Assembly (NCBI GenBank): GCA_034509425.1
Contig: JAVTVJ010000298.1
Coordinates: 186,001 to 250,000, forward strand
Direction of reading: 5' to 3'
Source of the DNA: Eopsaltria australis
Lineage: Eukaryota; Chordata; Aves; Passeriformes; Petroicidae
DNA length: 64,000 nt
Within the stretch, counting starts at the first letter, position 1. The number at the start of each line of letters is the position of its first letter. The notes below the pieces were generated by a model that did not search any database, was not told the DNA's origin, and saw only the letters and a program-made list of their open reading frames with translations. Shown piece after piece: positions 48,555-58,658 of the stretch. Both the position numbers and the translations under genes were made by a program.

Positions 48555-48805
48555 TGATGGGGCATGTGAGGTGCATTAGGAAGAACATTGCCAGGAGGTT
48601 GAGGGAGGTGATCCCTCCCCTCCACTGAGCCCTGGTGAGGCCACTCTGGAGTGCTGTGTCCAGTTCTGGGCTCTCCAATACGAGAGGGATTTGGAGCTCC
48701 TGAAGTAACTCCAGCAGAGAGTGACAAAGATGGTGAAGGGACTGGAGCACCTCTCCTATGAGGAAAGGCTGGGGAAGCTGGGCCTGCTCAGTCTCAAGAT
48801 GTGCT
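48555..48805 (+). mobile_element. CR1 LINE internal fragment, lacking its 3' end
   Basis: The sequence matches the end of the CR1 reverse transcriptase region. The blocks are GTGCATTAGGAAGAACATTG, a CCAGGAGGTTGAGGGAGGTG region, CCCTGGTGAGGCCACTCTGG, AGTGCTGTGTCCAGTTCTGG, a GGGACTGGAGCACCTCTCCT region, ATGAGGAAAGGCTGGGGAAG and CTGGGCCTGCTCAG. It then stops abruptly near 48,805 and the usual 3' UTR and octamer tail are absent. CR1 insertions normally keep the 3' end, so this copy must have lost it by deletion after insertion. Small frames overlapping it on both strands are not host genes. Confidence 0.92.
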
Positions 48806-51800
48806 ACTGAGAGGAGAGCTCAACAACATATCTCCAGAGATTTATTATAGAAGAAATGAGAATTGAGTAAATATATACTTAACTACCGAAAAAGTGACAG
48901 TCACATAAATACATGCAAAAGACAAATCATTAAATTTTGTCAAAGCATTGACAGTTAAGTTACAAGGAGTAAAAATTAAATGAGTGTTAGAAGATTTCGA
49001 GTTTCAGTAGCACAAGCATATATTCTATTACAGTGTTAAAATAATTCCTCCCATTATTAATATTTTTTAAAACCCTTTTTAATAACAATTGGGTGCTCTT
49101 CCTTATCCATCAGTAAAGTTCATCCTTGCAAATAATATAATTGCAAATATTTTGATATGAACAGAAATTGTGCACCTATGTTTCTTAGACTTACATGGAT
49201 CTGTAAACATACAAGAGCTGATACCTGCACCTCTCAGTTTTGATTGTGTTCTGAAATCAGACAGGATGCCTTATAAACTTATAGAACATGATGATTTAAT
49301 TAAGGAGAGTTTATTGAAGAAGATCACAAGAAAACTGTTACAACTTTAAAACATTCAGCTAAAACAACATTATTACTTCATAGAGGGTATTACTTTAGTT
49401 CTTGGCATCAATAAAGTTTGAAATACTCATTAGGAACTGTTCATTGAGTTAGGCTTGTCTTTTATTTATGAAGTGTTTGCAAACCAGTAACTTTGTTACA
49501 AATTAGATTTATCTTCATCAATTTTCCATTAATGGCTTTTGTAAACACATTGTATATTATCCTATAGATTGTTAATCTCAGGAAAGTGAATACTTCTTTG
49601 CTAGTCAATATCTGAAATCTGCTAATGGAACTCTGTGACAGATGACTTGCTACAGGCATGGTTTCTCTACCCTGATTAGATAGAAAATTAGGATCAGTGC
49701 CTGATGGTCAATACTTCAAGAACAGCATGCAGGAAGTATTACTATTTAAGACTTACAAAGAAAACCGAGCGTTGTAAACTGCATCATTCAGCAGTATTTC
49801 TAGTCTTCACTTGCACAAGTAATATTGTGGCTATTTACGTGATGTGTGATGTAGTCAAAATGTATCTTTCAAGCCTGTGAAGACAAGATGGTCCAATGAC
49901 ATTTGCACTGTCACTATGATTCCCAAAACTTGGGGGTTTGTTTCCTTGGATTTTCTCTGTGCAATAGGGACTCTGCAAATGTTAAGATCTGCAAGGATAT
50001 GTTAAAAACAAAAAAAAAACCAAACAAACAAAAAACAAACAAACAAAAAAAAACCCCTGAGTATCTCTGGGCTCTGCAATTTCATCTTAGAGTACCTAAA
50101 ACTAAAATGTTAAGATAAAAAAGGAATATCTTTCTCAAGTGTTTAAAATATCTTCTCAATGTCTGATCAAGCCTTATTGCATTTTAAAAAGATCTATAGC
50201 AAATTGCTGAGTCTTCCTGCAGCTTCTTCAAATTTTCTCCTGGGTATCTTACACAAATCTAGAAGGCATGCCACTGGAGATTAATATTTATCCATTACAG
50301 AAAACAATACAAACATGAGCACAAAATTAGGGCTTCCTTGTGAAATGGTAGGATTTATATGATCTGTAGGTTTTAGACATCAATCTAAATGGTGAAAATA
50401 GAAGCACATTATACAGCATTTCTATTATTTAGGTTGAAACATAAGGATGTTTCTGCTTGAATATAGGCTTCCTATTTCTCTTCAGATTTCAAACAGTGTG
50501 ACCTGCACGTGTGGATCTTTTCAAAGCATTGCTGAACAAGCATTCACACCCAAAGTTTCTCACAAATTGCCTGCCTCTCCACTCAAGGTCATGCTCTATT
50601 AAGACTTTAATACTAGAACAAGCTTCCCAGAAGGTTTGCTCTGAACCATTAACTGCATGTAGCCAGACTGCTGTAACGTCAGCCTTTCTCCTGACTGATT
50701 CCTTACGAAGGAATTTTTTATTACAGAGTATTGTATGGATCTGTTGTAAGCACTATTATTAAGCCAGGACTTGTTAGGATTGCACAGTGGTCTCTTCCAC
50801 AATAGATTAGAGAATTAGAATGTGATATGGCCTCATACAGTCTCAGGTTTCTGATATTTTTTTTTCAGCAATAGGTGATGTTTTATTGCCAGTATATATT
50901 TTGCATTGTACCATGTGTCAGTACCACTGATTTCTAATTGTCCTGAAAAAACCTGTTTACAATAAACTCACAAGTTCCTACTTGGTCAAAATTTGTTATA
51001 AAAACAGAAGTCTTAAGAAACATCTTTTTGCTTTCTTATGAATGATGTCCACAAGGCAGGTTGCAGTTCATGTCCGAAAGACAGAGTTAGAAGGGCTGCA
51101 TAACTGCTGCCTTTTTACACTTTTGTGAAAATCCATGGAGATCTTCTTGCCCTAAATGCACACCAGGAGTTTCCATAAGTTTTCTAGTTTTAAATTAATT
51201 CTTCCATTAAAGGTGTTTCTGTGCTTGTGGTTATGTTATATTGCTTATTGTATTTCATTTGCTCTGTTTTGCTTTTACTCTTTAAGCCCTGCCTTGCCAA
51301 GATGAACTGTTTAAAATAGATGTTGAAAGGATGGGGTTATGGGTAATCTGCTCACAAACATTTTCTGCTAGGAAATGATCTGCTATATTGAAGTTTGAAA
51401 TTGTTCTGTTTCATATTATGTTCATATCTTAACTGTCTGACTTTTTAAAACAAGAATACCTTGCATTTTAGGAGCTGTTTATAGAACATTTGCATTATTA
51501 CTGTCCCATCTGTCACGTAGCTAAGAGAGAAGGAAGAATCTGTGCAAATCACAAATAAACCCAGCAAGTTAATTTCCTATAACCAAGGCTTGTTAATAAT
51601 TAATCATGCTGAATTCCTAACCTATTACGGTTTAAATAGAATGCAGATTTGACTTTTAATTGAGATGGGAGAATGGGTTAGAAAGAGGTTTAAAGAAATG
51701 GAAAAAAATAAGGCCATATCTGAAATTCAGCAGTGATTCTTTATTAGGAAGGATGAGCAGAAAAAGATGCTTATGCATCACAGAAAGTGGTATTTTTAAA

Positions 51801-54020
51801 GAGCAGAAGAGAGTATATTGAAGAATAAGTCCAATAAATTTCTGCCTATTAAAACTGTCTCCCAGGCCGTCAAAGCAAGAGCACTTTAGGTGCTGTGTTG
51901 TTATCTAGTTTAATAGTAGTGTCTCTAAAAGACATGGGATGTGTGCTGAAACTTGTGTGATTTGCTGAATATGTATTAAGTGATCCACAGCTAAGATTTC
52001 TGTCCATCTCACGGCTGTAGACATGGCAGTAATGAGAAGGTCATCCCTCAGGCATAATTGAGGTCAGTAGATTATTGCTCAAACCAACAATATAGTGTGA
52101 CAAGGGAAAGAACTAGCAGATTTAGTTCAATTCCTTGTCAGCAAGGATATTGTTTTTGTCTGTTTAAGGTGGGACAGGAAAATCTTTACAGAACAAATGC
52201 GTGTCTGAATGAGGCTGTAAGAGTCTCCATTTCTTTGTTACACAAACCCTATAATTAATAAACCAATCTCCAAATTTAACTTATGATATAAACATTGCTG
52301 CAATATAGTCATAATTACCTAGAGAACTTTTTTCAGCATCATCTAGATGTTGCAGAAGAAAAACAATACTGATACTTAATGGAGATTTAAATAGGTAAGC
52401 ATTATGCTTACAGCAGCTGTTTACTTCTTTTGAAGCTATTATAACACAAGCAAAGAGAAATATTTCCCCTGCCTGTGATCTATTTTCAGTTACTGACCTA
52501 CTCAAATGTTAGCATGCCTATAGAAATGATTCATCCTTTCAATACTGAAGAGGGAAACTTAGGGGTCGCTTTTAATTTTCCCCCTCTTTTTCACTTAGGG
52601 TGCAATTCTTTCTGCTCTACAAATTCAGTCCATTATGTAAATAAAACACTCGTACCAAACACAGCCTGAGAACCACTTTAGATGACAATCTTAAGTGACC
52701 TGATGAATGCCAAGAAGCTCCTGAAGGATATACAGGAAAATTGTGGTCAGAGCTATGTTGCATTGAGCATCAGTCTGAAAGCTGAAGATCGAGATCATGA
52801 AGTCTTCTTTAAAGACACTCTAAGATTATTCAGCTCTAGTCCAGATGAAATCTTAATTGGTTACATTTTCTAATAGCTTGACAGGAAATCCTCACACTCT
52901 AGAACTCCATTTCTGTTTGGAAGAAATATTCAGCTGATCTGGAAAATTAAGCCTTTTCTGTTGGGTAAAGCGAGTTTGTCTGACCTATGTGAAAAGGGTT
53001 GCACTTGAACTGAAAAAATTGCCTCTTCTGTTCAAAGAGAGCTATTCACTGCAAAATCTACTCTTTGGGGGTTAAAACAATACTCCAAACAAACCCTTAG
53101 TTATGCTGGTAGTCTGGAATTTCTAAGCACCTCTCATTTTCTATCATCTGGGTGCGCATTCTGGTCAGATGCAGAGTCCAGGAAAAGCTAAAGCCTTGGA
53201 AGCCTCTCTGTCTCCCTCACTGCCTTGTTTCTGATATGTGAGCCTTGTTGCAGATGTTGGTGTGGGAAGAATCCCTCTGTCTGGGGGTAGGAGGAATTGG
53301 CCGGCCAGCACACTGTGAGAGCTGTCAGCAGCAAAACTACCAGGCAGCAAAGCCCTTTGGAACCAGGTGTGACTATGAAACAGGACTGTTAACTTGTGAG
53401 TGCAATGAGGAAGCTGCTGGACCGAAAATTTCAGCTCTTTAGGTAAATGGTCATTTCTGTGTTAAATATTCTATTGATTGAATGACTCAATGGCCTTTTC
53501 CCTTTTGCTGTTTCACCATTTCAATAGATATCGTTCTAGGTTTAAACTCATCCCTTCTGCCCACCGCACCCATTTTTCCCAAAAATTTGTGTTTTAGAAT
53601 TTCATCACCACTAAGGTCTGGGTACCTATTTCAGCTTGGCAACATTTGACTTGGTACTGTTACAAATGTAAATACATTATTCAGGAATACTCCTCCTATG
53701 CCACTGCATTCCAGGTCACAGTGAATCCCACTAAGCAGAGGTTAACTAATAAATCATGAAGTTCTTCATGCATTGAATTCACCTCAAAGGGAAAAGGTTA
53801 CTTATGGCTCAAATTTAACAGGCAAAGAAAACAACAAAGAAAGTATGCAGTACAAAAACTGTCAAAACGTCGATTTTTTTTTTAAGCAATCAATTTTAAA
53901 AGGATTTATCTATACTGCTGCAAGCTGTGTGTTTGCCATTAAATCACAGTGGCTATATCTTGTCAGTATAAGATAATTTAGGAGGAAACTTTCAAGAAGG
54001 CCTTTAAGAATTTGTTATTC
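48806..54020. other. AT-rich single-copy DNA, no gene seen
   Basis: No gene is supported. An A/C-rich tract lies at 50,003-50,057. The stretch 51,480-51,660 has an octamer ATTTGCAT (51,488-51,495), CAAATAAAC and TAATTAATCA motifs and looks like possible regulatory DNA. The 65-codon frame at 53,245-53,442 contains several cysteines but was not accepted as an exon. Confidence 0.5.
50003..50057. repeat. A/C-rich low-complexity tract
   Basis: About 55 bp of pure A and C with CAAACAAA units ending in a CCCC run. Confidence 0.85.
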
Positions 54021-54302
54021 ACAGAATCACAGAATAGGTCAGGTTGAAAGGGACCACAGTGGCTTTTCTGGTCCAACCTCCCTGCTCAAGCAGGCTATCC
54101 CAGAGCACCCGGCACAGGAGTGTGTCCAGGTGGTTCTTGAATACCTGCATTGAGGGAGACTCCACAGTCACCTGCACAGGAAAGAAGTTCTTCCACACAT
54201 TCAGGTGGAACTTCCTGTGTTCCAGTTTCTGCCCATTGCCTCTTGTCCTATTGCGCGGCACCACAGAGAAAATCTGGCTCCATCTTTCTGACACCTTCTG
54301 GA
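54021..54302 (-). mobile_element. CR1 LINE, 5'-truncated 3' end, antisense
   Basis: Read from left to right this is the reverse complement of a CR1 3' end. It starts with ACAGAATCACAGAAT, the terminal octamer repeat, followed by GTTGAAAGGGACCACAGTGG and TCTGGTCCAACCTCCCTGC. Next come a TCAAGCAGGCTATCCCAGAG block, TGTGTCCAGGTGGTTCTTGA, a GAAAGAAGTTCTTCCACACA block, 'CCCATTGCCTCTTGTCC' and 'AGAAAATCTGGCTCCATC'. Homology stops near 54,302. The 124-codon minus-strand frame is part of this LINE and not a host gene. It appears to be the best-preserved CR1 tail in the window. Confidence 0.94.
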
Positions 54303-56670
54303 TGCAATCCTTTGTTGTGCTTGTATTACCCTGAACAATGATAGAAATACAAAGCCAGGACACTGTCAGTAAACCAAAGATACTGTCAATCAATAACTAA
54401 CACTTTTTTTTTTTTTTTAATCTAAGATAGTTGAACTAGGGTCTAGATGATTTTCCTTCACAGGATCTCCCCTTACTATAACAATAGGTGAGATGCCATG
54501 GCTACATCAGATGGAAAGAAAGCCATGTAAAATGTAAAATGTAAAGAATGGATCTACAGAACTGGAGGACCTGTGCCAGGGATCTGATGTCCACACTGAA
54601 GACATTCATTTGTGTCACTTCTGGTCTAGTCCCATAAACTGAACATATTTGTGTCTGGAGCATCTCTAGGAGAGTCCCTGGAGTTTCCACTTTTTGTTTC
54701 CAGATCTTGGAAGACAAAGCTGTATCCTACCCAGGTTCAACTCACTTCCCTTAAAATAAGCAATATGGCATCACTCTGGATGTTTTTGGAGGTGTAGCTA
54801 ACCTTCAGCTGCCTTTGGAAATCATTCCAGGCCTCTGTAGCAGGTCTGCTTCCTGTGTCAGGACCCTTGATGTTCTTCCATGTACTCCCAGGTGTCTCAC
54901 AATTGTACTGAACACTTTCACAGGAATAACTGAATAAAGAATGTGTCTCTGTCAGTAAAATGGGGAAATAAGGTGGGGAATACTTGCATTGAGCTCACTC
55001 CTTTAAGGAGTTGATGCTTTCTAATATTTTATTGGCCTGGCTGTGTTGTGGTGACAGGTTTCTTTAGGGCACTTCTACCTCTGACAACATTAATCCGAAT
55101 TTTTTTACTTACTCTGAAGAAAAGACTGCATAGGCTACTAAAACAATACTGTGGAGTGATTCAGAAAATAGAGATGTTTATTGAGGAATTTTAATGACCT
55201 AAAGTGTCTGTACTCTAAATATAATCTGGTTTTCTTTTGGATGCATATTTTTGGATATTAGTGAAGGTCTGGCAAAAACTGCAGCATTTACCTGAGTGGA
55301 GTCATACTAAACTGAATAGAGATGGGATAATTTTTTTATTATTTTTATCATTGGGGAAAAAGTACATCTTTCAGTAGAGGAAAAGCTAAGACTAAATGCA
55401 AAAACTTTCCCCCTCTAATTAAACTGTCTGTGCATATTTAGTAGGATGGCCATTGTGACTTCAGTACTAAACACATCCCAGCAAATAGATACTTAAATGA
55501 GTTAATTTTTTTGTTTAATTATTAGACAGATAAGCTTCTCAATTTAATATATTGCTGAATATAAACAATATTAAAAAAATTAGAACCTGCTTTTCATACT
55601 CAAGGATGGATATTGTATCTCAGGAGTCACAAACCAATTAAACAAAGGGAGAAGAAAACAAATAAGGATTCCATGTAACAAAGGACAGAAATAAAATCTC
55701 AATCAGGAAAAAGTAATGAGCAGAATCACAATTTACTTATACCCATCTCTACCCTGTGAAAAGAAGTTGCCCATCGAGAATATAAATAAGACAAATCAAA
55801 TGCCTCAGGATGTATCTGAAGAAATTTTATTCTTATCAGATAATGAACTTGGGCTTTGTGATGAGAATGCTAATTAATTCATTTGTAATGTAGATAGCAA
55901 TAGTAAAGATAAAGTGACTCTCTTGGAAAGATGGATCCAATTCTTTGTTAAAGTTAATCAGAAATTAAGGTGAAAGAAAAAAACATTGTGTAAAGTCTGA
56001 TATCTTACTTAATAATTGAAGCCCATAACTTTGAAAGCAAACTTTGATAATATCAATATCAAGATGATAAGCAACAAATATAAAGAGTTAGTATTTTGAA
56101 TTTCAACCTATTTCTTCAAATCAAAGATAATATAAAGCATTTAAATATGATCCTGAAAATTTTTGCAAGAGTGACTTTTGCACAAATATATTTTCAACCT
56201 CAGTGGTGGTTTCTGCAAGACAAATTTATATGGCTCCCTCTTCTGTCCAAAACCTCTCCTTGTTCCTCTGAAACTCATGGTGGATAATAAGTCATCAGAT
56301 AAAATTTAGTGCTACTAAAAAGCACATTTTGGCTTTCTGTTCTGAAACCCTCAGATCCCTTCTGTATCACTGTGAACAGCATCATCAGATCTGGAGTCCT
56401 ATTTGATTTTTATCATTCTAACTTGTCGCATTGATTCTCTCCTCATTTAATATATCAGTGACACAGCCTTTACTGTCTATATAATTATAAATTTTACCAA
56501 GCTCATATCCTTTTACTTTTCAGTACAGAAACATCTTCCATTGTGGTCCACATAAGTTGTTCTTCTAACAGCCATTCAGAATATTGCTATAAAGTAATTT
56601 TTATAGGTCAAATGATGTTATTTCTCCTCTGTCTGTCTTTCTAATGAGTGAACTTCTCCATCACATAAAC
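54303..56670. other. AT-rich single-copy DNA, no gene seen
   Basis: No gene or transposon is recognised. A poly-T run lies at about 54,404-54,418. The patch 54,500-54,960 is slightly richer in GC without a match. Confidence 0.55.
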
Positions 56671-57066
56671 TGTTTTGGGCTAGTATTGTTTAAGGGTCAA
56701 AATGCCATACAGGTGTTCTCTTCCCTCCTCAACAGGACAGGGCGAGAAAATGAGATGAGAAAGCTTGTTGGTCAACATAAAGACAGGGAGGTCACTTACC
56801 TGTTGCCATCAAGGGCAAAAAATACTCAACTTGGGGAAAATTAATTTATTTTTTGTAAGCTAAAACAGATTTGAGTGGTAAGAAACAGACACAAACATTA
56901 AAACAATACCTTTCCCCATCCCTCCTTACCAGGATCACTTTTACTCCTTCCCTCCCAACACCTCTACATTCCACCTCCTCCCACCCTGTGCAGCACACAG
57001 GGAATGAGAGTGGGGGAGTTATGGTAAATCATAAAATTTCTTCTCCTCATTTTTTTCCTCAGTAGC
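56671..57066 (-). mobile_element. ERVL-type LTR fragment, antisense
   Basis: This is the 3' part of the same LTR family as 8,788-9,749, again on the minus strand. Left to right it has a TGTTTTGGGCTAG start, AAGGGTCAAAATGCCATACA and CCCTCCTCAACAGGACAGGG with GAGAAAATGAG. It then has AAAGACAGGGAGGTCACTTA, AACTTGGGGAAAATTAATTT with the TTTATT complement of AATAAA at 56,845-56,850, and a C/T-rich block with GTGCAGCACACAGGGAATGA. The remainder of the LTR is missing to the right of about 57,066. Frames at 56,644-57,065 lie in this fragment. Confidence 0.72.
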
Positions 57067-57735
57067 GTTACATTCATAAAATCAACTTTCATTCCTAACT
57101 GGATTAATTTTTCATGCATTTTAACCTCCTTTGGGGAGATAATATGTTAAGAGGAACCACAAATTTTTTCTAGTAAAATGGGTGCTGCCTGGCATCAAGG
57201 AGTAGTTTTTCTTTCGGTGTAGGATAGAGGACAAAATAGTAAATCCAATAGGATCAATTTAAGGACAACAAAAAAAAAGTCATAAAAGATCTTGCTATTA
57301 GTGCACAGGGATGTAAAAAAAATTATATAATTTAAGTTCTATAGTATTCAGTGATGTTTACAAATTACACATGTCCTGTTAAATGGCAATTAATTGTTCA
57401 ATCTATGAAAAAATCTATAAGAAAATACAGCTGTGCCATCTCACTTGATATTGACTATCTGTTTTTAAAAAATGAATAGGGAATCCTGATACTTGATATT
57501 GGTATGTGCCTAAATTGCTCTATTTTGTTACAGCAATGTTTCTTATTAGTATTGGAAGGAACATATTTACTGATTTCCTTTTTATATGGGGTAATTTTTT
57601 TTTGTTTACTGTACTCACAGTCTTTAAAGTCAGCTCAGATAAAATGAGTGGCTTCAAAAATGCTTATTAAAAAAGGAGGAGTTATGCCTGGCTGTATTCA
57701 TGAGTGTATTCAGGAAAAAAGCATTGTTGTGTAAC
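57067..57735. other. AT-rich single-copy DNA
   Basis: About 670 bp with no gene or repeat recognised, lying between the LTR fragment and the purine tract. Confidence 0.55.
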
Positions 57736-57833
57736 AGGGAAAGGGAAAGGGAAAGGGAAAGGGAAAGGGAAAGGGAAAAGGAAAGAAAAGGAAAGAAAGA
57801 GGAAAGAGGAAAGGGAAAGGGAAAGGGAGGAAA
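57736..57833. repeat. 98-bp all-purine tract with (GGGAAA)7
   Basis: Every base from 57,736 to 57,833 is A or G. The first 42 bp are seven near-perfect GGGAAA units; the rest is degenerate GGAAA/GAAA sequence with three further GGG runs near the end. The frames on both strands here encode simple arginine/glutamate or serine/leucine/phenylalanine/proline repeats and are not genes. Confidence 0.95.
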
Positions 57834-58377
57834 CTCCAAGCCACTGTCCAATAAAATAACTGGTGTGGTTTGCCCCAGCTCATCCTCACCTGTGCATGCT
57901 CTCCATGGCAAAAATGTTCCTCTGAATAATTTTCACACAGGGACACTGTGATTTCATCAGGACTGTTGCATTGTAGTATGAGACTCTGCTTTTATCAGGC
58001 ACAGATGTTGCATTCATTGATTGGGTGTTTAGCTTTCTGCATGTGCATTATCAGCAAATGCTTAGTGGCCACCTGTATCACTATTTTCTACTAGGGTATC
58101 AAGATTTATGTGTTCCCTAGCATAAGGTTATCAAGTAAAAACTCTGAAGCAATGGCTGGAAAAGGAAAATTCACATTTCAGTGGCAATCATTTCCTACAC
58201 ATCCCAACTTTACAGATGAGATAACATTTCCTGAATCCTCCAGCATGAGGCTGTGAGGCTAACAGCACTTCGGGATAAAAAAGTCAAAGGTACTGCCACA
58301 ACAGTCTGGGGTTCTATGCATGTCAGGCTGAATACAAAATGAAAGACAGCAGACTTGAAGATGTAATCTTCCTACAG
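57834..58377. other. Single-copy DNA
   Basis: About 540 bp between the purine tract and the candidate exon, with no gene or repeat recognised. Confidence 0.5.
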
Positions 58378-58658
58378 AGGAAAGCACTGCACACCAACCC
58401 TGGTGTGTGCTGGATACGAAATCCCCCTCAGTTTCCCTCAAAGCCCACTGATCCAGTCCTGAACAAAACAAGACGGAGTCTGGCAGCCAATCCTTTCACC
58501 AGATCCCACAAAAGGGATCTCATTAATCATCTTTTATTTCCTGAGGAGGTGCCTGCCATGAATTGTACACACTTTTGCAACAATCCACATCCCCCAGCCA
58601 GGGCTTTCACCGGGGCTAAGTCAGTAACACCGATGTGCCAGGTCATCTGCAGGAACAG
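58378..58658 (+). CDS. Candidate open exon, unidentified
   Basis: A pyrimidine-rich acceptor (TAATCTTCCTACAG, AG at 58,376-58,377) opens a 281-bp segment that closes at GGAACAG|GTAACT (GT at 58,659-58,660). One frame is open across the whole segment; its stop codon is formed only by the intronic TAA. Upstream the frame also has an ATG at 58,339, giving 107 codons if unspliced. The predicted peptide has several Cys, His and Pro residues (for example MNCTHFCNNPHPPARAF) but matches no family I know. The block is somewhat GC-richer than its flanks. A chance frame, or a relic of a repeat, is at least as likely as a true exon. Confidence 0.2.

Noticed and set aside
53254..53442. Possible exon with a cysteine-rich peptide (CESC...CDYETGLLTCEC)
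   Set aside because: The frame ends in TAG just before the possible donor, both splice sites are mediocre, and the cysteine spacing fits no domain I can name.
54019..54393. 124-codon minus-strand open frame
   Set aside because: Most of it is antisense-inserted CR1 3' sequence.
57736..57778. GGGAAA repeat considered as interstitial telomere sequence
   Set aside because: The vertebrate telomere unit is TTAGGG. This tract has no T at all.
57654..57951. Overlapping frames encoding arginine/glutamate or serine/leucine repeats
   Set aside because: They are translations of the all-purine repeat tract.
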